Positions 26,179 through 38,943 of a stretch of DNA of 64,000 nucleotides are shown in pieces; position 1 is the first letter of the stretch; each line of letters starts with the position of its first letter. The translations under genes and the position numbers were made by a program. The notes beneath the pieces were generated by a model that was not told where the DNA came from, did no database searches, and saw only the letters and a list, made by a program, of their open reading frames with translations. This stretch comes from Baylisascaris procyonis (lineage: Eukaryota > Nematoda > Chromadorea > Rhabditida > Ascarididae). The stretch spans positions 2,542,001 through 2,606,000 of the forward strand of contig JAZARR010000193.1 of assembly GCA_037389465.1 (NCBI GenBank), in the 5' to 3' direction.

Positions 26179-27181
26179 TGTACACAATTACTAACCGAAC
26201 CTCCCACCTGAATATGACAGCTTGCAGACATTTGCGCCAAGAAAATTTCCGCATGGCACGAGTAACCCATGAAGTTGTTAAATAGTAACTATATTATCAT
26301 CATATTACCTCTTTCTTTTTCAACGTGTGATAACAGATCCATTGCATAGCTAAAAAAAAAAAATAGCACTTCGAACATTATAGAAGATCATATTGTATAA
26401 TTTTTAATCTTTGGTCTTTATTTATTTCGTTGTGATATAAAAACATTGAGTGATCTCATTTGATTTCTGATTTTATTGATAGAGATGGTGATGAATTCAA
26501 TTTCAAGGTCTTATTATTGACTCATCACACTGTTTAAGTGAATCTAATAGGGCGATTAATAAACAACATTATTTAAGAACAACATACAAATATTCATGAG
26601 ACAGAGACAAGGTGGAATGCTCTTGATTTTGTTTTTGATCTCAAAAATGCTTTTTGAGATTTTTATTCGACGAACTTATCGTAATTTATCGTAACAACAG
26701 AGTGAATTAATTCATACGGTCATATTGTAATATCTGTAATCATGAGTTTTACCTGACAACACCTATATAACAATCGTATCGAGCGTATGACGTCACTTCT
26801 CGTTGAACAAACATCGAAGCAGTCAGTTGTCATGCCTACAATGCACCAATACAACGCGCATAGAGCTGATTGAAAATATATTTGAGAATAGAGAGAGCCA
26901 AAAGAAATCATACATTAATTGAATAGAGCATTGTTATTGTGGAATAGAATGAGAGAAAAAAATTTTTTTGGTAGCGATGAAGTTGGAACTTTAAAGAGGG
27001 AAAGAAAAGAACACAAAGATCGTGATCGTATGAGGAATTTTTGATGAGTAAAAAGAAATTATCGAATTTTTATAGTAACGAGACAACGAAATTGTGCAAA
27101 AATTCTTTTTCGGATCGGAAAATATTTTCCTCGTCTCCATCTACGAGAAGAAAATGTCGCTGGAATTTTCAGCAATTTTCA

Positions 27182-27183
<2 letters not shown>

Positions 27184-27251
<68 letters not shown>
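27184..27251. repeat. (TA)n microsatellite upstream of the syntaxin gene
   Basis: 68 bp of uninterrupted TA dinucleotide in intergenic DNA. Confidence 0.95.
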
Positions 27252-27254
<3 letters not shown>

Positions 27255-27737
27255 CTTTTGTATTACATGCAAAAGATCTCATTTTATTGTCACTTTATCT
27301 ACAGACAAACAATTTTTAAATACGTATGATACATCACCCGATAACAAGTAATGAAAGAAAAACACAACATGCTATATTACTGCTCATCAATCGTTTAAAA
27401 TATTATAGTTAAATAATTGAGATTACATTCCAATTCAAAACGATAATCCACGTTAATGAGCGAAACAATGCGAAATTCATTAATACTGTATATATACTGC
27501 TAATAGTTTAGATAAAATTTCAATTTAAAGATGTTCATTAATAAAAGTGATAAATGGAAAAATTTTGCGTTCACTATTTCAGTAATTTATTATATTTTTA
27601 GACATTTTGATCAATTTTTTGGCTTTTCTCTCTATTGGCCGACGCTAATCGAAACGAACGGAAATTAACGCGACTCCAACTCAATCACTTCTCTTACAAC
27701 ATTTTCCCTATTGAAAATAAGTTACATTTAAATACAA

Positions 27738-28771
27738 TTAAACAACAAAATATTGATCACTGCTGCGATCATTTGAAAGACCCGTTGACCACACAGTAGT
27801 CCTCTGCTCGCAGGGATTCGACGACGAACGAATATCTTGGGCGGTCACATTGACTCGCACTACTTCATCATAGGTTGGCAATGACGATCCTTGATTATTA
27901 GTGAGCAAATCCTGAGTGGTCATTCCAGGACCAGCCGATCGAATAGGATATACTCGAAATGTTGGCCTTGTCGATTCATCACACAAATAACCGACAGTGC
28001 GAATATTTCGAAGAATTTGAGTATCGGTAATTTGTTCGTCGTCACGTTGATCAGATTTCATCGGTATAACAGCGAACGAAGGCACATTCGACGGATAGGT
28101 ATTGAGTAGTGAAACATCGAGCGCATTCACTGGGCACTTATCGATTGGTAATTTTGTACTCATCACTAGACAATTACTGCATTGTGCTTGTATCTGAAAA
28201 AAAAAAAATTAAAATTATTACAATATTTTGTTAATTAATATAATTAAAATAAGAGAATAAAAGATAATTTCGTAAATAAAAGATTGAATTGGCGATGAGT
28301 AATTATGCTGAAAATTATAAAAATTATTCGAGAGGGAAAAGAAAAAATTAGGAATTTAATATTTCTATGAGCACTTACGAACTATATTTTTTTGCATAAT
28401 TACATAAGTAAAATGTGAGATATCGTTTTCCCTCTCACCTATTCTCATAGAGGTTTTCTAAACCATTTTTCTTAATTCCTTTGATAACTGTAGATACAGT
28501 GAGAATTTTACTACCGTACAGAAAATGAAATATAGTCACTTGCCTTCAGTCTAGAAGGTCGTTGACATGCGATACAATTTTCGAAACATATAGCTAAATA
28601 GCAAATAAATACAGCTTGCACTGATATGGCCAGCAATAGAACATAACGCCAACTATCCTCGTTTGGCAACGTCCAAAAAAAATAAACCATTGGCATAAAT
28701 AACACAGCGTTCAACGCAAAAATAACTACTTTTACAACTGATGAGGGAAGCCAACAAAGTGTTACACCCAT
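27738..28771 (-). CDS. Small two-span membrane protein with an LPTY motif tail
   Basis: Two exons, 28544-28771 and 27738-28193, give 227 aa. The first 76 residues hold two hydrophobic segments (about 10-35 and 45-66) followed by a Cys-containing ENCIACQR. The remaining 151 residues are polar, with SLPTYDEVV near the middle, resembling the LPxY/PPxY signals bound by Nedd4-family WW domains. The last span, Cys run and LPTY recall the C-terminal part of LAPTM4 lysosomal proteins. LAPTM4 has four spans, so the relation is uncertain, and further 5' exons could exist although none was found. The exon begins with ATG immediately after TTTATTTGCAG, as expected for a trans-spliced first exon. The donor is either AAG|GCAAGT (GC type) or a weaker TCT|GTACGG at 28520, which adds eight residues; both keep phase. 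Confidence 0.65.
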
Positions 28772-31700
28772 CTGCAAATAAACACATTTTCGCATAAACG
28801 ACTGAAGTGGATTGCAACGAAATACGATGCGGGGAGACGATTTTAGGTTTGCGAGAAGGAGGGGAAAGAGCTTTGTTGCTGAATAACTAGCCGGGGTTGG
28901 TCCAGATGACTCAAAGAGGAGCCTCGATAATTATATATTTATATTAGAATCACATATATATTCCTAATAAGTGCTCTGCGCAGCACCTAGCTTAGTGACG
29001 CACCTAAAACAACATTTACAACCACATCATTTCTTGAATAAATTCCATCATAATTTTGGATTACTAAAATCAGTGAAGAGATAACCAATGTGATCGATGA
29101 TAAAAGAAGTGATAAGCATTATCACTGATAACATTATCATTTTATCACTTCTATTGCATAGATTCAAATTTGTTGGAAAGTTTTCGTATGATTTTCGGTA
29201 AAAAAAAACTGCAAAATAGATTCACTGATCAGCAGAAAATTAAGCAATCACATATGTGTATTTAAAAATTCCATTCTATTTCACATAAAAATGCTCCTTT
29301 ATCAACACTTGGAAAAAGAGCATTAATGCTTTCAGAATGAATAAGTACTATGTAAGTGAAATATCAATAGATAATGTTAAGCAATGGAATATCGTATCTA
29401 TATGAGATGAGACCCAGGGCTTTAATTTTTTTAATTATAGGTAAAATGCATTATATGAATATCTGCAGAGAAAATATGATATTTATTGGAAATTTTCGTC
29501 GGAATTTTTTGAAAATCTCGATGAACGTTTAATCAAATTATGCGAAATTTATTTTATCATCTACGAATGTCCACTTATTTATTTTTTTTTGCAGCTCAAA
29601 ATTTGTCAGCAATTGAAATTTAATCGGAAGGAAATTTTCAAATGAGAAAAAAATAGAAAACGGAAAATGTGCCAAAATTTGTGCACTTTTTTATCATCGA
29701 ATTGGGGAAGTAAACTTTTTTTACAATTCTTTACTCGCAGTTTTTTTACTACGAAAATTTGCAAATGTGATTTTTTTTTGTAAAATTTTATTGTAATGTC
29801 GTCGAATTTAGAAAATGCGAAAAAATAGTGAAAGGCACATGGCATGTGAATGTGAAAATTTATCAGTTTCAGGTTACTGACCCCTCTCCAAATTTCCAAT
29901 ATTCACGACCAAATTTTCTTATCATTTCCGCCAACGATAAAGCTTTTTTCGGGAATTTTTAATTAAAACTTTCAAAATTTCGTCGGAAATCTCGAAAATT
30001 TTACCGACGACTTCCACAACATTTATCCTTAATATTTGAATCTTGTAAAGATCGTTGCAAGAAGTAAAAAAAGTGTTACATATACTTTATTTAGATTCAA
30101 TGTTGCGTTGTTTCTTTGAAAATCTCGAATAGGATGATTTATTAAAATGAATAATTATTTTTCTCGCGAAATTTCGACACATCTCTTATTGAAGGAGGGG
30201 GAGGGGGCTTTATTCGCGACCATACAGTAGCGGAGATATTCTGAGACAAAGGCTATAAGAGTTACCGAAACACCTGCAAAAAATAATAAAGGACGTCTGC
30301 AAAAAAAAAAAAAAAAATCTCACTAAATTTGCATCAAGGAAACGCAGCCTACGTTAACGGAAACAACCGGAAGCATGTGAAGAATCGACGCTTTTATTTG
30401 CAACAATAAATACTCTTCATTTTCTTCAAAAACTCGTCAAGAGTGATAAGCAATGAACAATCGACTTTATATCATAGATAATTGCAGGTTAATTAGTTTG
30501 TCAAATTTTGCAAATCGAATTCTACATATGAAATATGGATAACACTATGAAGTTCATCAGTAAATCAGGACGTTTCTTTACCATATTACGTCATATCTGG
30601 AACAGTGTTTTTCCTTCTAAAGCCATTGAATTATGACGTTTCAAATAATTCTATAAATTATTAGACATAATTTGAGTGATACACAAAAGAACATCGTTTT
30701 TAATGTGATGCCAATATACCGAAGAAACATCTCCAAGATGACATTCATTTACTGATGCATTTCATAGTGTTATACGTCTCATATGTATAATTATTCAATT
30801 TCCAGGTTGTCTGATAGACTAATCTACCTGTAATTATCGGCAATACACGGTTGAGTATTCAGTGCTCATCCCTTCTCTATACATAAGATGCAACTACACT
30901 TTTCTTTTCTCAAAAGTGAGTGCTAACAAAGGCAAACAGGAAAAAAATGACTAGATATACGATTGAATTAATGAATAAATATTTCATCAACTAAGCGATT
31001 TTTTAAATTATTTGAAAAGTTTTGGAATGGAAAAAAGAAGGCATGAAAACTTTTGTCGGGGAAAAAATCAAAGAAGAAATGAAAAAATTGAAAATAGAAT
31101 AATATTTTCTAGTGAAATCGTTTATATGACAATGAAAAGTTTTTTTTTAGCTCAAAACAATTTATTTCCTTTTATTTCCTAAGTCTAATTTTTTTTTATT
31201 CTCGTAAGAATTTCACTCTCAATTTGTTTATTTATGTAATATACTAATATGTTTACGTCTTCGGCTCATTATAATTGCTTTTTATTAATTTTAATATTGT
31301 CATTTCCTTATAAAACGTTTCATTTCCACTAAATATTATTTATTTTTCATACACTTAATGAAAAATTCTATAATTTGAAAAAAATGAAATGATCGGCATT
31401 ACACACAATTACAATTGTTATGCAAGAGATTTTTTAATAACCGATTTCCAGACTTCAGTAAAATTTCGATTTTATTGATACTAAAAAAAAATATTAGAAA
31501 GCAATGATAGTGCGCTCAAACATTAAAATAAAAAGTCTCATCGTTGATTGAAATGCTCCCGCATCGAGAATATATTCATATCCCGTTTCACGCTTCTATG
31601 ATATGTTTTTATTTTCTGTTCTCTCGAACAGGAAGTATTTTGCGTCTTCAGTTCTTTTTCCTAGTCGATATGTGTATGCACAATCGAATGCATGAAGCGA

Positions 31701-33464
31701 AGAGTTTTAAATTACAGTGAAAATACATGTCTGTAGTAAATTTATGACTCTCTTCTTTCTCAACAAAGGAAACGAGCAGAAATGATGGGCGTTAATGACG
31801 AGCTGAAAATGTGAAATACTTCCTGTTTTTTTTTCCCGTTATTTCAATGTGCTATTTCATCCGCTAGATGCATCGATTGGATTGCTACTATATGTTCCAC
31901 ATATACAGTAAATTCTATTTAAATAACCGAATGTATCTACAAAGGAATGCGCATTCGTCGACTGCTTTCCAAATAAAAGCATAGCGCAACTATGATACGT
32001 TAATTTCCGCTGTTTATTTGTTTGCTTATAAATACCTATGTGTTAATAAATTAAACAATTGTATACAAATTATTTTTTTTTTGGTTCACCTGCGTATACT
32101 TAAATCTATTTTAATAAATAAAATACTTATGCATTAATTATTTTCATGCCCAATTATGGTCCACTTGCAGCCGGCTGCTCATTTAGTTGTTAAATCAACA
32201 TAATGCACAAATTTCACAACAGTACAGAACAAGCGTCGTCGACAATGAATTCAATGAAACACAGGAAGTTTATGCGTAGATTCTTTCGCGTAGGTGAGTG
32301 AAATTCATCGCACCATTCATGCTGCATTATGCTCTACCGATGAACAAAAAAGAAACTTCAGCCGGGCGTTCAATCTAAACCCTTTACAATGTTCCTCATT
32401 GTCGACGATTCCCTAATTCTAGGTGAATTCGCTCAAGAAATAAGCGAAATTCTACTTGAATATGCAAAAATATGTAAATAAATTTGCATAATAATCCATA
32501 TATAGTGATCATTCAATGAGATAATCAGATATAAGTAAGTGTAACGATAATTACTAACACCTCAGTAATGAACATATTAGTTAATAAGTAGCAAATCCGA
32601 ACATCTTAAGGGCAATCGAAAAACATCAACGAGAGTGAAAAAAAAAAAACTCCCGCACAATGTCAATTTCTGTCTCTTAAATAATCGCATTACCGACGTA
32701 ACTTCACTGATCAAACAACTAAAATAATTACTTTAACAAAATGCTCTTTCATCGATGTATTTCAATGTCTCTTTAAAGATGCAACGAAATATTATAGACA
32801 ACTTATCAATTATATGTAAAAAGAAAAGAGAACAGAGAAATGAAGAAAGAGAATAGCAAGAAAAGAAAATATTTGAGAATAGAGAGGAAGAAATTATTTA
32901 GATAGAGTGATGTTTAGAAAACATCAGAAAGTAATGATGCCTATCACCGTCAATAACTTGTTTCGATGAAAAATTTTAGAAAAAAAAAAAAATCAAGCAC
33001 TTCAAATGCATCACTTTCAACAACTCAAAAATTCTATCAACATTGACCTTCAAAAATTTTTCCCTTCCAAACGAATATTATTATCTCTAATTTCTGCAAG
33101 TAAACAACAAAAAAAGGAATTTTTCTCACCGGTATCCGTTCTCTTAATTTAGAGCAGAGAGGGAGATGCGTATGCGAAAAAAATTGCCCATAAATTTCAA
33201 GATTTTCATGTACTAAACTACCTACTTCAAATGATAAATAAACGTTGAAAAAAATTCAAATTTCAGAAATTGATAAGAGAAAACATTCGAAAAAGCGACA
33301 ATTTTGGCAACTCTCGATAAATTTTCTGCACAAATTCGTAAGCCAAATCAAATAGTTCATAATTTGCTGGTCACTAAAATAAAGTAATTTCAAGCAACTT
33401 AAGGGTCCATTTTCTAAAATTCAATAAATGAGTCGATTGTGCTAAAGCATTTCGAGTGTGATCT
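28772..33464. other. AT-rich intergenic DNA
   Basis: No gene supported. There is a palindromic cluster of GTGATAA/TTATCAC near 29107-29150. A 12-bp inverted pair TCGTCGACAATG/CATTGTCGACGA at about 32237 and 32399 encloses a short ATG frame ending in a strong donor (G|GTGAGT near 32293). Confidence 0.5.
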
Positions 33465-34770
33465 GTAACGGTTCTTAAGATTGGAAAAATATGGTCTCAT
33501 TAGCTCACTGCTAAGTGAATCATAGCATTTTTATGTGGATGAAGTTTTCAAGTGAGAATTGGAGACAGCTACTTGGCTCCGCATCTAATTCCTAGTGGTG
33601 TCCCATAAGGAAATATTCCGGCTCCGTTTTTATTCCTCATATATTTTAAACGATGTTTCCGATAATATTCTGTGTAGTTCTAAACTTTTTTGTTGGTGAT
33701 CTTAAAATATATCGTCGATTGCACAATCTTGCTTATAATTTCCATATTCTTCAAAGGGACTTTGATGTATTTGCCAAGTAGTTGAAATTATGGTTACTAA
33801 ATATTTTGAACATAAAAACAAAAAAATATCACGTTTTTTTTCCCATATCAACTATCGTCATGATTGTATGCAAATGAGGAAAAAAAAAATTTGTGTCAAT
33901 TTTATTTTCATTGTTTCATAGCGAAAAAATGCGTCAACAAGTATACTCTACTTGTTGACGCATTTCACGACTTACCCATTCATCTTTTGTTTGTGCTTTG
34001 TGCCTTAAAGATTCGGGGAAAAAATAGTGAAAAATAAAACAAAAGAAGATAAAATCTTTACTTTCTTAGACAGTTCGTGACTTGGACATTATAATCGACT
34101 CGAAACTTTAGTGGAGATAGCAATGTTCCACTATTGCCGGAAACTCGTCGAAAATTGCAAACTGTATTCTCTGCATTTAAAGCACAAATATATTGAACAT
34201 GATCGAAGTGCATTTATTACCTACTGCCGACCTATTTTGGAACAACACACTTCCCTATGGCCTCCTTATTGGTTTTCTGATGTGAAGATGTCCAGAAATG
34301 CTTCACCCGCATAGTCTCCGGGAAAATTTATCCTGACCCATATCAGCCTAACTGCACTAATCGACTAAAAATCTTTAACCTGGAATCATTGGAATATCGC
34401 AAGGGCATTTTTAATTTCACTCTTCATTATAAAATTTTACTCGGCTTTTTCGACACCCGACTGGCAAAAATATTTCAATTTGCGCCTGTCCATAGTCGAT
34501 ATGCGTATCAGTTTCAGCTCGATGAAAAATATTACAATCAAAACAATATTCTTCATAGTTTCCAGTTTCGCGTTCTATGAGTATGGAATCCGCTCCCAGC
34601 CGGATATCGTTAATGCATCCACCCCTTTAGCTTTTAAGATGCGGCTGAGTCCTTTCGTTCTATACACTAGTGCTGCTTTTACGTATTAAATATCAGCTCG
34701 ATTTAATCGTAGTTTTGCTAACGTTTTGCTCTTTCTTACTGATCATGCTCATATACTTTTGCTTGTTTCC
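33465..34770 (+). mobile_element. Decayed non-LTR retrotransposon (CR1/jockey-like reverse transcriptase relic)
   Basis: Across three frames with several stops, landmarks of a non-LTR reverse transcriptase appear in order: LEKYGLISSLL (about 33475), a degraded SGVPQG motif with a stop in place of Gln (about 33592-33611), PFLFLIYF, a catalytic box decayed to GDLKIY (about 33690) with the first Asp lost, QRDFDVFAK, then FITYCRPILE with WPPYW (34215-34275), a LEYRKGIF-type stretch and a YKILLGFF-type stretch to about 34690. This order matches the thumb and C-terminal part of CR1/jockey-clade enzymes. No ORF1 or endonuclease was found, so the copy is 5'-truncated and dead. An A-rich simple repeat follows. 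Confidence 0.75.
33927..33965. repeat. Perfect 17-bp inverted repeat with a 5-nt spacer
   Basis: Arms at 33927-33943 and 33949-33965 are exact reverse complements around TACTC. It lies within the decayed retrotransposon. As DNA it is a cruciform-forming palindrome; as RNA it is a stable hairpin. Confidence 0.9.
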
Positions 34771-34785
34771 TAACTTCAGGATGTC

Positions 34786-34942
34786 AAAATAAATAGGTAA
34801 ATAAAATAAATAAAATAAAACAAAATAAAATGAAATAAAATAAAATTAAATTAAATTAAATTAAACTAAATTAAATTGAATTAAATTAAAATAAAATAAA
34901 ATAAATAAAATAAAATAAATGAAATAAAAAAAAAATAAATAG
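34786..34942 (+). repeat. A-rich AAATA/AAATT simple repeat following the LINE relic
   Basis: About 155 bp of AAAATA, AAATT and AAATG units. Position and strand fit the 3' tail of the non-LTR element just upstream, or a microsatellite grown from it. Confidence 0.8.
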
Positions 34943-35229
34943 AACTTCGCTTAGGTTACTATTTATGAGATTTGTGCACTTTGCATTGGAAATTTTTTTT
35001 TTCACTTTCACTTTTTATGCGTCATTTTTGCGATGTGTTAACCGAATAGGTTTTTATTACGTAGTGCATTCTTCGCTGTGCCGCAAGGAAGTAAGCGCTT
35101 TCAAAAAAACACATTTTCGGAAGTTTGCACGTAATGAAAGAAGTTTAGCGAAGAAGTGATTTGTTTTTTCATGCTCCGCATTGGAACGATAATGAGAGCA
35201 TTGACCCATGAAACGAATGAAACGTTTGG

Positions 35230-35640
35230 AAAATGCACATTGAAGAAAACTATTTAAGCTTGAGAAGTTGCAGCTCGAAAATCTCGCTGACAGTCATCTG
35301 GTTGGAGCATCGATGCGCTCCGACGACGAGAATCTGAAGGCCATAGCAGATGGTATCATGGTCAACGACAATAGAGATCATAAAGCAGTTTAGAAGGGAG
35401 CATTCAATTTTCAGCAGTCAGCGGGTGTTGATTTTAAAAAAAAGTAAACAGAGGGTTTTTTACTTGAAATATCAGAAAGAAGGAGGAAGTATGTTTGAAC
35501 CACTTCAAGCTGCGATGAAAAAACCATTCCTTATGACATTTGTAAATGGTCATTGCGTTCGTAAATTAGTTAATGTTCCTCCCTTAAACAAATGCCTAAG
35601 CCTCTTAATTTTAGGATTGGGATTTCGAGTGAACAAATAA
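35230..35640 (+). pseudogene. Coding-like relic of unknown origin
   Basis: Base composition rises towards coding values. Translations such as ENLADSHLVGASMRSDDENL (about 35265-35330) and [18 protein letters not shown] (about 35550-35610) look protein-like, but they lie in different frames separated by a stop. The last stretch faintly recalls the N-terminal linker of retroelement reverse transcriptases. It ends against an ATAAA repeat. It may be a second retroelement fragment; I cannot assign it. Confidence 0.3.
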
Positions 35641-35718
35641 ACGAACAAATAAATAAATAAATGAATAAATAAATAAATAAATAAATAAATAAATGGGAAA
35701 AAGTACGTATATATATAT

Positions 35719-35760
<42 letters not shown>

Positions 35761-35810
35761 ATACAATGTACGTGTATGTATATATATTCATTAGATGCAT
35801 TCATCGTCAC

Positions 35811-35909
<99 letters not shown>

Positions 35910-36030
35910 CTTTATTTATTTATTTATTTACTTTCTGTTTACATTTATATTTGTATTTATATTTATATTTATGTTTATTTATATTTATATTTATATTTTA
36001 TTTATGCTTATATATTTATTTATATATGTA
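35641..36030. repeat. ATAAA/TA/TTTATA compound microsatellite with long (TA)n
   Basis: AAATA units (35641-35694) are followed by TATATG units and an unbroken TA run at 35813-35902, then TTTATAT units. Apparent ORFs here read as Tyr-Ile repeats and are artefacts. Confidence 0.95.
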
Positions 36031-37049
36031 CATATATAATTACACATATAATTTTACTAAATGACCTAATCATTCGACGGAATGAGGAACAATCGCGCAA
36101 GAAATACGCCAGAATGCAAATCCACATTTCCTCCTCTCATATTTAAAGTTATAATTTATTTCTGCTGCCAACATAAATGTGGAATGCGACAGAATGATGG
36201 CATCAGTCTAATATTGTTTATATCGCTTCCATATGTCATCAAGAAATATTTCAATGACAAAATACTCGAATAACATATGTACTCACTGTGCACTCTTATA
36301 GATTGTCATCAATAAAAACAAACAGAGAGATATGCTGTCACAACACTCAAACATTAATGATCACATGTGACATTAATACCTTACGTTCATATTTCCAACT
36401 ATCACGTTCTCAGTTTCAATTATTATTTATCACGTAATGAAATTCATCGTCCAGTTTTAATTCAATGAAAATTTTATTTATTTTAAGAAAATTTCATCAA
36501 CAAAAATAACAAAAATAACAACAAAACAGCAACGAATAGATATATTAAAGATGCGAGTAAGATGTGTTGTCAACAATAACAATTAAATAAATAAATAAAA
36601 TAGTGAACCAACATATCAAAACACAACCACTTGTGCTAATAATCAATCACGCTAGCCAATAATTTGTAGAATTCGTTTCACATCAACAATAATAGTGTCG
36701 AATCGATCTACTCGACTTCATCCCCATATTTGACTTATAATATTCCACTATTATTTTTTCATTGCTAATAAAATAAGTATCAGAAATGATTCCCATAGAA
36801 CTTTAAAATTTTATGCAAAGAAATCGATATAATCTTTTTCCTCTAAATGACTCTCTCTTTTGCTATGAATCAGTTTTTATCTCAACAAAAATGCACTCAA
36901 ATATGGTGCAACATTTTAGTCCATTGATACTCGAATACGGAATGAATGCTACCTCCGTCAAACAAAATCGCACTCCACTAACTACTATCACCCGAATATC
37001 TCTAAAGTTCGAGCTCATGCTCATATACCTCAACAAGCTCGAACCAAAA

Positions 37050-38879
37050 TTAATCTTCAGGTGCCGATAAAATAAAATCAACACTAAAACCAGGAATTTT
37101 CGGAGACACCAACTTCATCTCCAAACGTACATGCTGTATATCACTTTCATTCAATGATATCTGCACCTTAACTTTAGCGAACGCACGTACTGTAACTCCT
37201 TCAGCTTTGAATGAATCATCGGCGACCTCATATTTTGAGCCCTCAGGGAATACAACAACTGATTCTAAACCATATCTCGGCACGAAAACCTGCAAATCGG
37301 CAAAAAATTAGACAACTAGAACAATGACTACCATAAACAAATGCTATGCATATTATGTGAAATGTATCTACCTATACATATAAACAAAAAATAAAATACA
37401 TACAAGTGTTATAAGTATAATTTAAAATATTTACCGCTAAGCTGTTAAAATGCTCCACTCAACGCTAGAAAGCTCCAAGACTAGAATCCAATTTTCAACA
37501 ATGATTTATTAAACTCTACCCACAAAAAGGGTTTCTCTGAATCGAGGTTTCTATTTCGTTGCTGCTGCTATTCGCCAACTTTTTCCTATTACCGCCACTA
37601 TTTTCGTGCCCTATCATCAAGATCTTTTCCTGCTTTTAGCCAAGTTTATTTGCACATTTTCCCCGTTTACTCATCCCTTTAATTTCGTGGCTTTATTAAA
37701 AGAAGAGCAATAAAAATTTCCCCAAAATTTACCTGGATACCATTCTTACGAATGCCCATAATAAAACCATCGTGTAGTTCAGTTCGACCTTTGAAATATA
37801 GAATCGTATTCAACAAAACAGATGCTCTGCCCGCATATTGCGCTTGTTTATGTCTGAAAACAATGGTGAATTCGATAAGCATAAATCGACATATTTCTAG
37901 TATAAGCTAGAAGAATAAAACAACGCCCCAATTGCAAACCCAAAACTAGCGACTACAGCGCTACATCTCTCAACTATATGTGAATGCTATATTTTACTCC
38001 TCCCTCTAACCCCCCCTCAAAAAAATGATAGGCAGCAATAGTCCTAGCTACAGCTCATGAATGAAGTTCGTATGTCATGGCTACCCCCCCCCCCCACCTT
38101 TCTTGTGAGGGAGAAGAGCAGATAAAGGATAGACCAAGATGTAAACGCTTGCATTACATGTAACCGATATAACCGTGATTCTACCAACTTCCGAAATGTG
38201 CATCGCTCAAAGTGTTCATTATTATTTTTGAATGGTATGAAAACTATCGAACTGTAGTTAATCAAAAAATTATATAATTTAATCAAAATTAAAATAGTTT
38301 TCATCATCTCAATTATTTAATAATTAAAATGCACAATTAGCGACCATCTTTACTCGCCTCATCTCAAAGCTTACCTATAATTTAAGTTGTTCGCAATTTT
38401 GGTGACCAAATCGCCTTTCAACATCGTCGGAAACGTTGAATCGGCACCGATAGCCGCAGCCAGAAGTCGATGCACCATAACATCGGCATAACGACGAATC
38501 GGTGACGTGAAATGCGTATAAATCGGAGCCGCAAGCCCGAAATGCACATACTGCTCCATGGGTAGCGATCCTAAACGAACGATGAATATTCAATTTTTTT
38601 AACACTCCTAAATGACGACATACATTGCTCCTACATAATTCTTGAAGATTTTTCCGGAAAATTTTTCAAAACGAAAATATCTCTTAAATCAAAGCTATTT
38701 TTGAATCAGCTTTTAATAAAATATTTAAATATTTCAAAGAAGAGCATGTCGTATCCTGAATAAAAACCAAAATCATTCAAAAAACCGGACTCTTCGGGCA
38801 AAATTCCTCAAATCAGGCACTCAACAAACGAAGCATAAATAAAAGCAAATTATACATCGGTATCACCTCTTTCATATGT

Positions 38880-38943
<64 letters not shown>

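Larger units (their letters stand above)
22852..27737. other. Intergenic region upstream of syntaxin, repeat-rich
   Basis: Contains the AAAAT tract, the 43-bp minisatellite, the 48-bp duplication and a long TA run. A CRE-like TGACGTCA lies near 26790. An exon-like minus-strand stretch (26753-26833, ATG to CAG|GTAAAA) has no visible partner. Confidence 0.5.

Noticed and set aside
29606..29899. 97-codon minus ORF
   Set aside because: Rich in Phe, Lys and His from A/T-rich sequence, with no splice signals or family signal.
35550..36146. Overlapping ORFs up to 141 codons
   Set aside because: They translate to Tyr-Ile repeats from the TA microsatellite, so they are artefacts. The same holds for 27041-27351.
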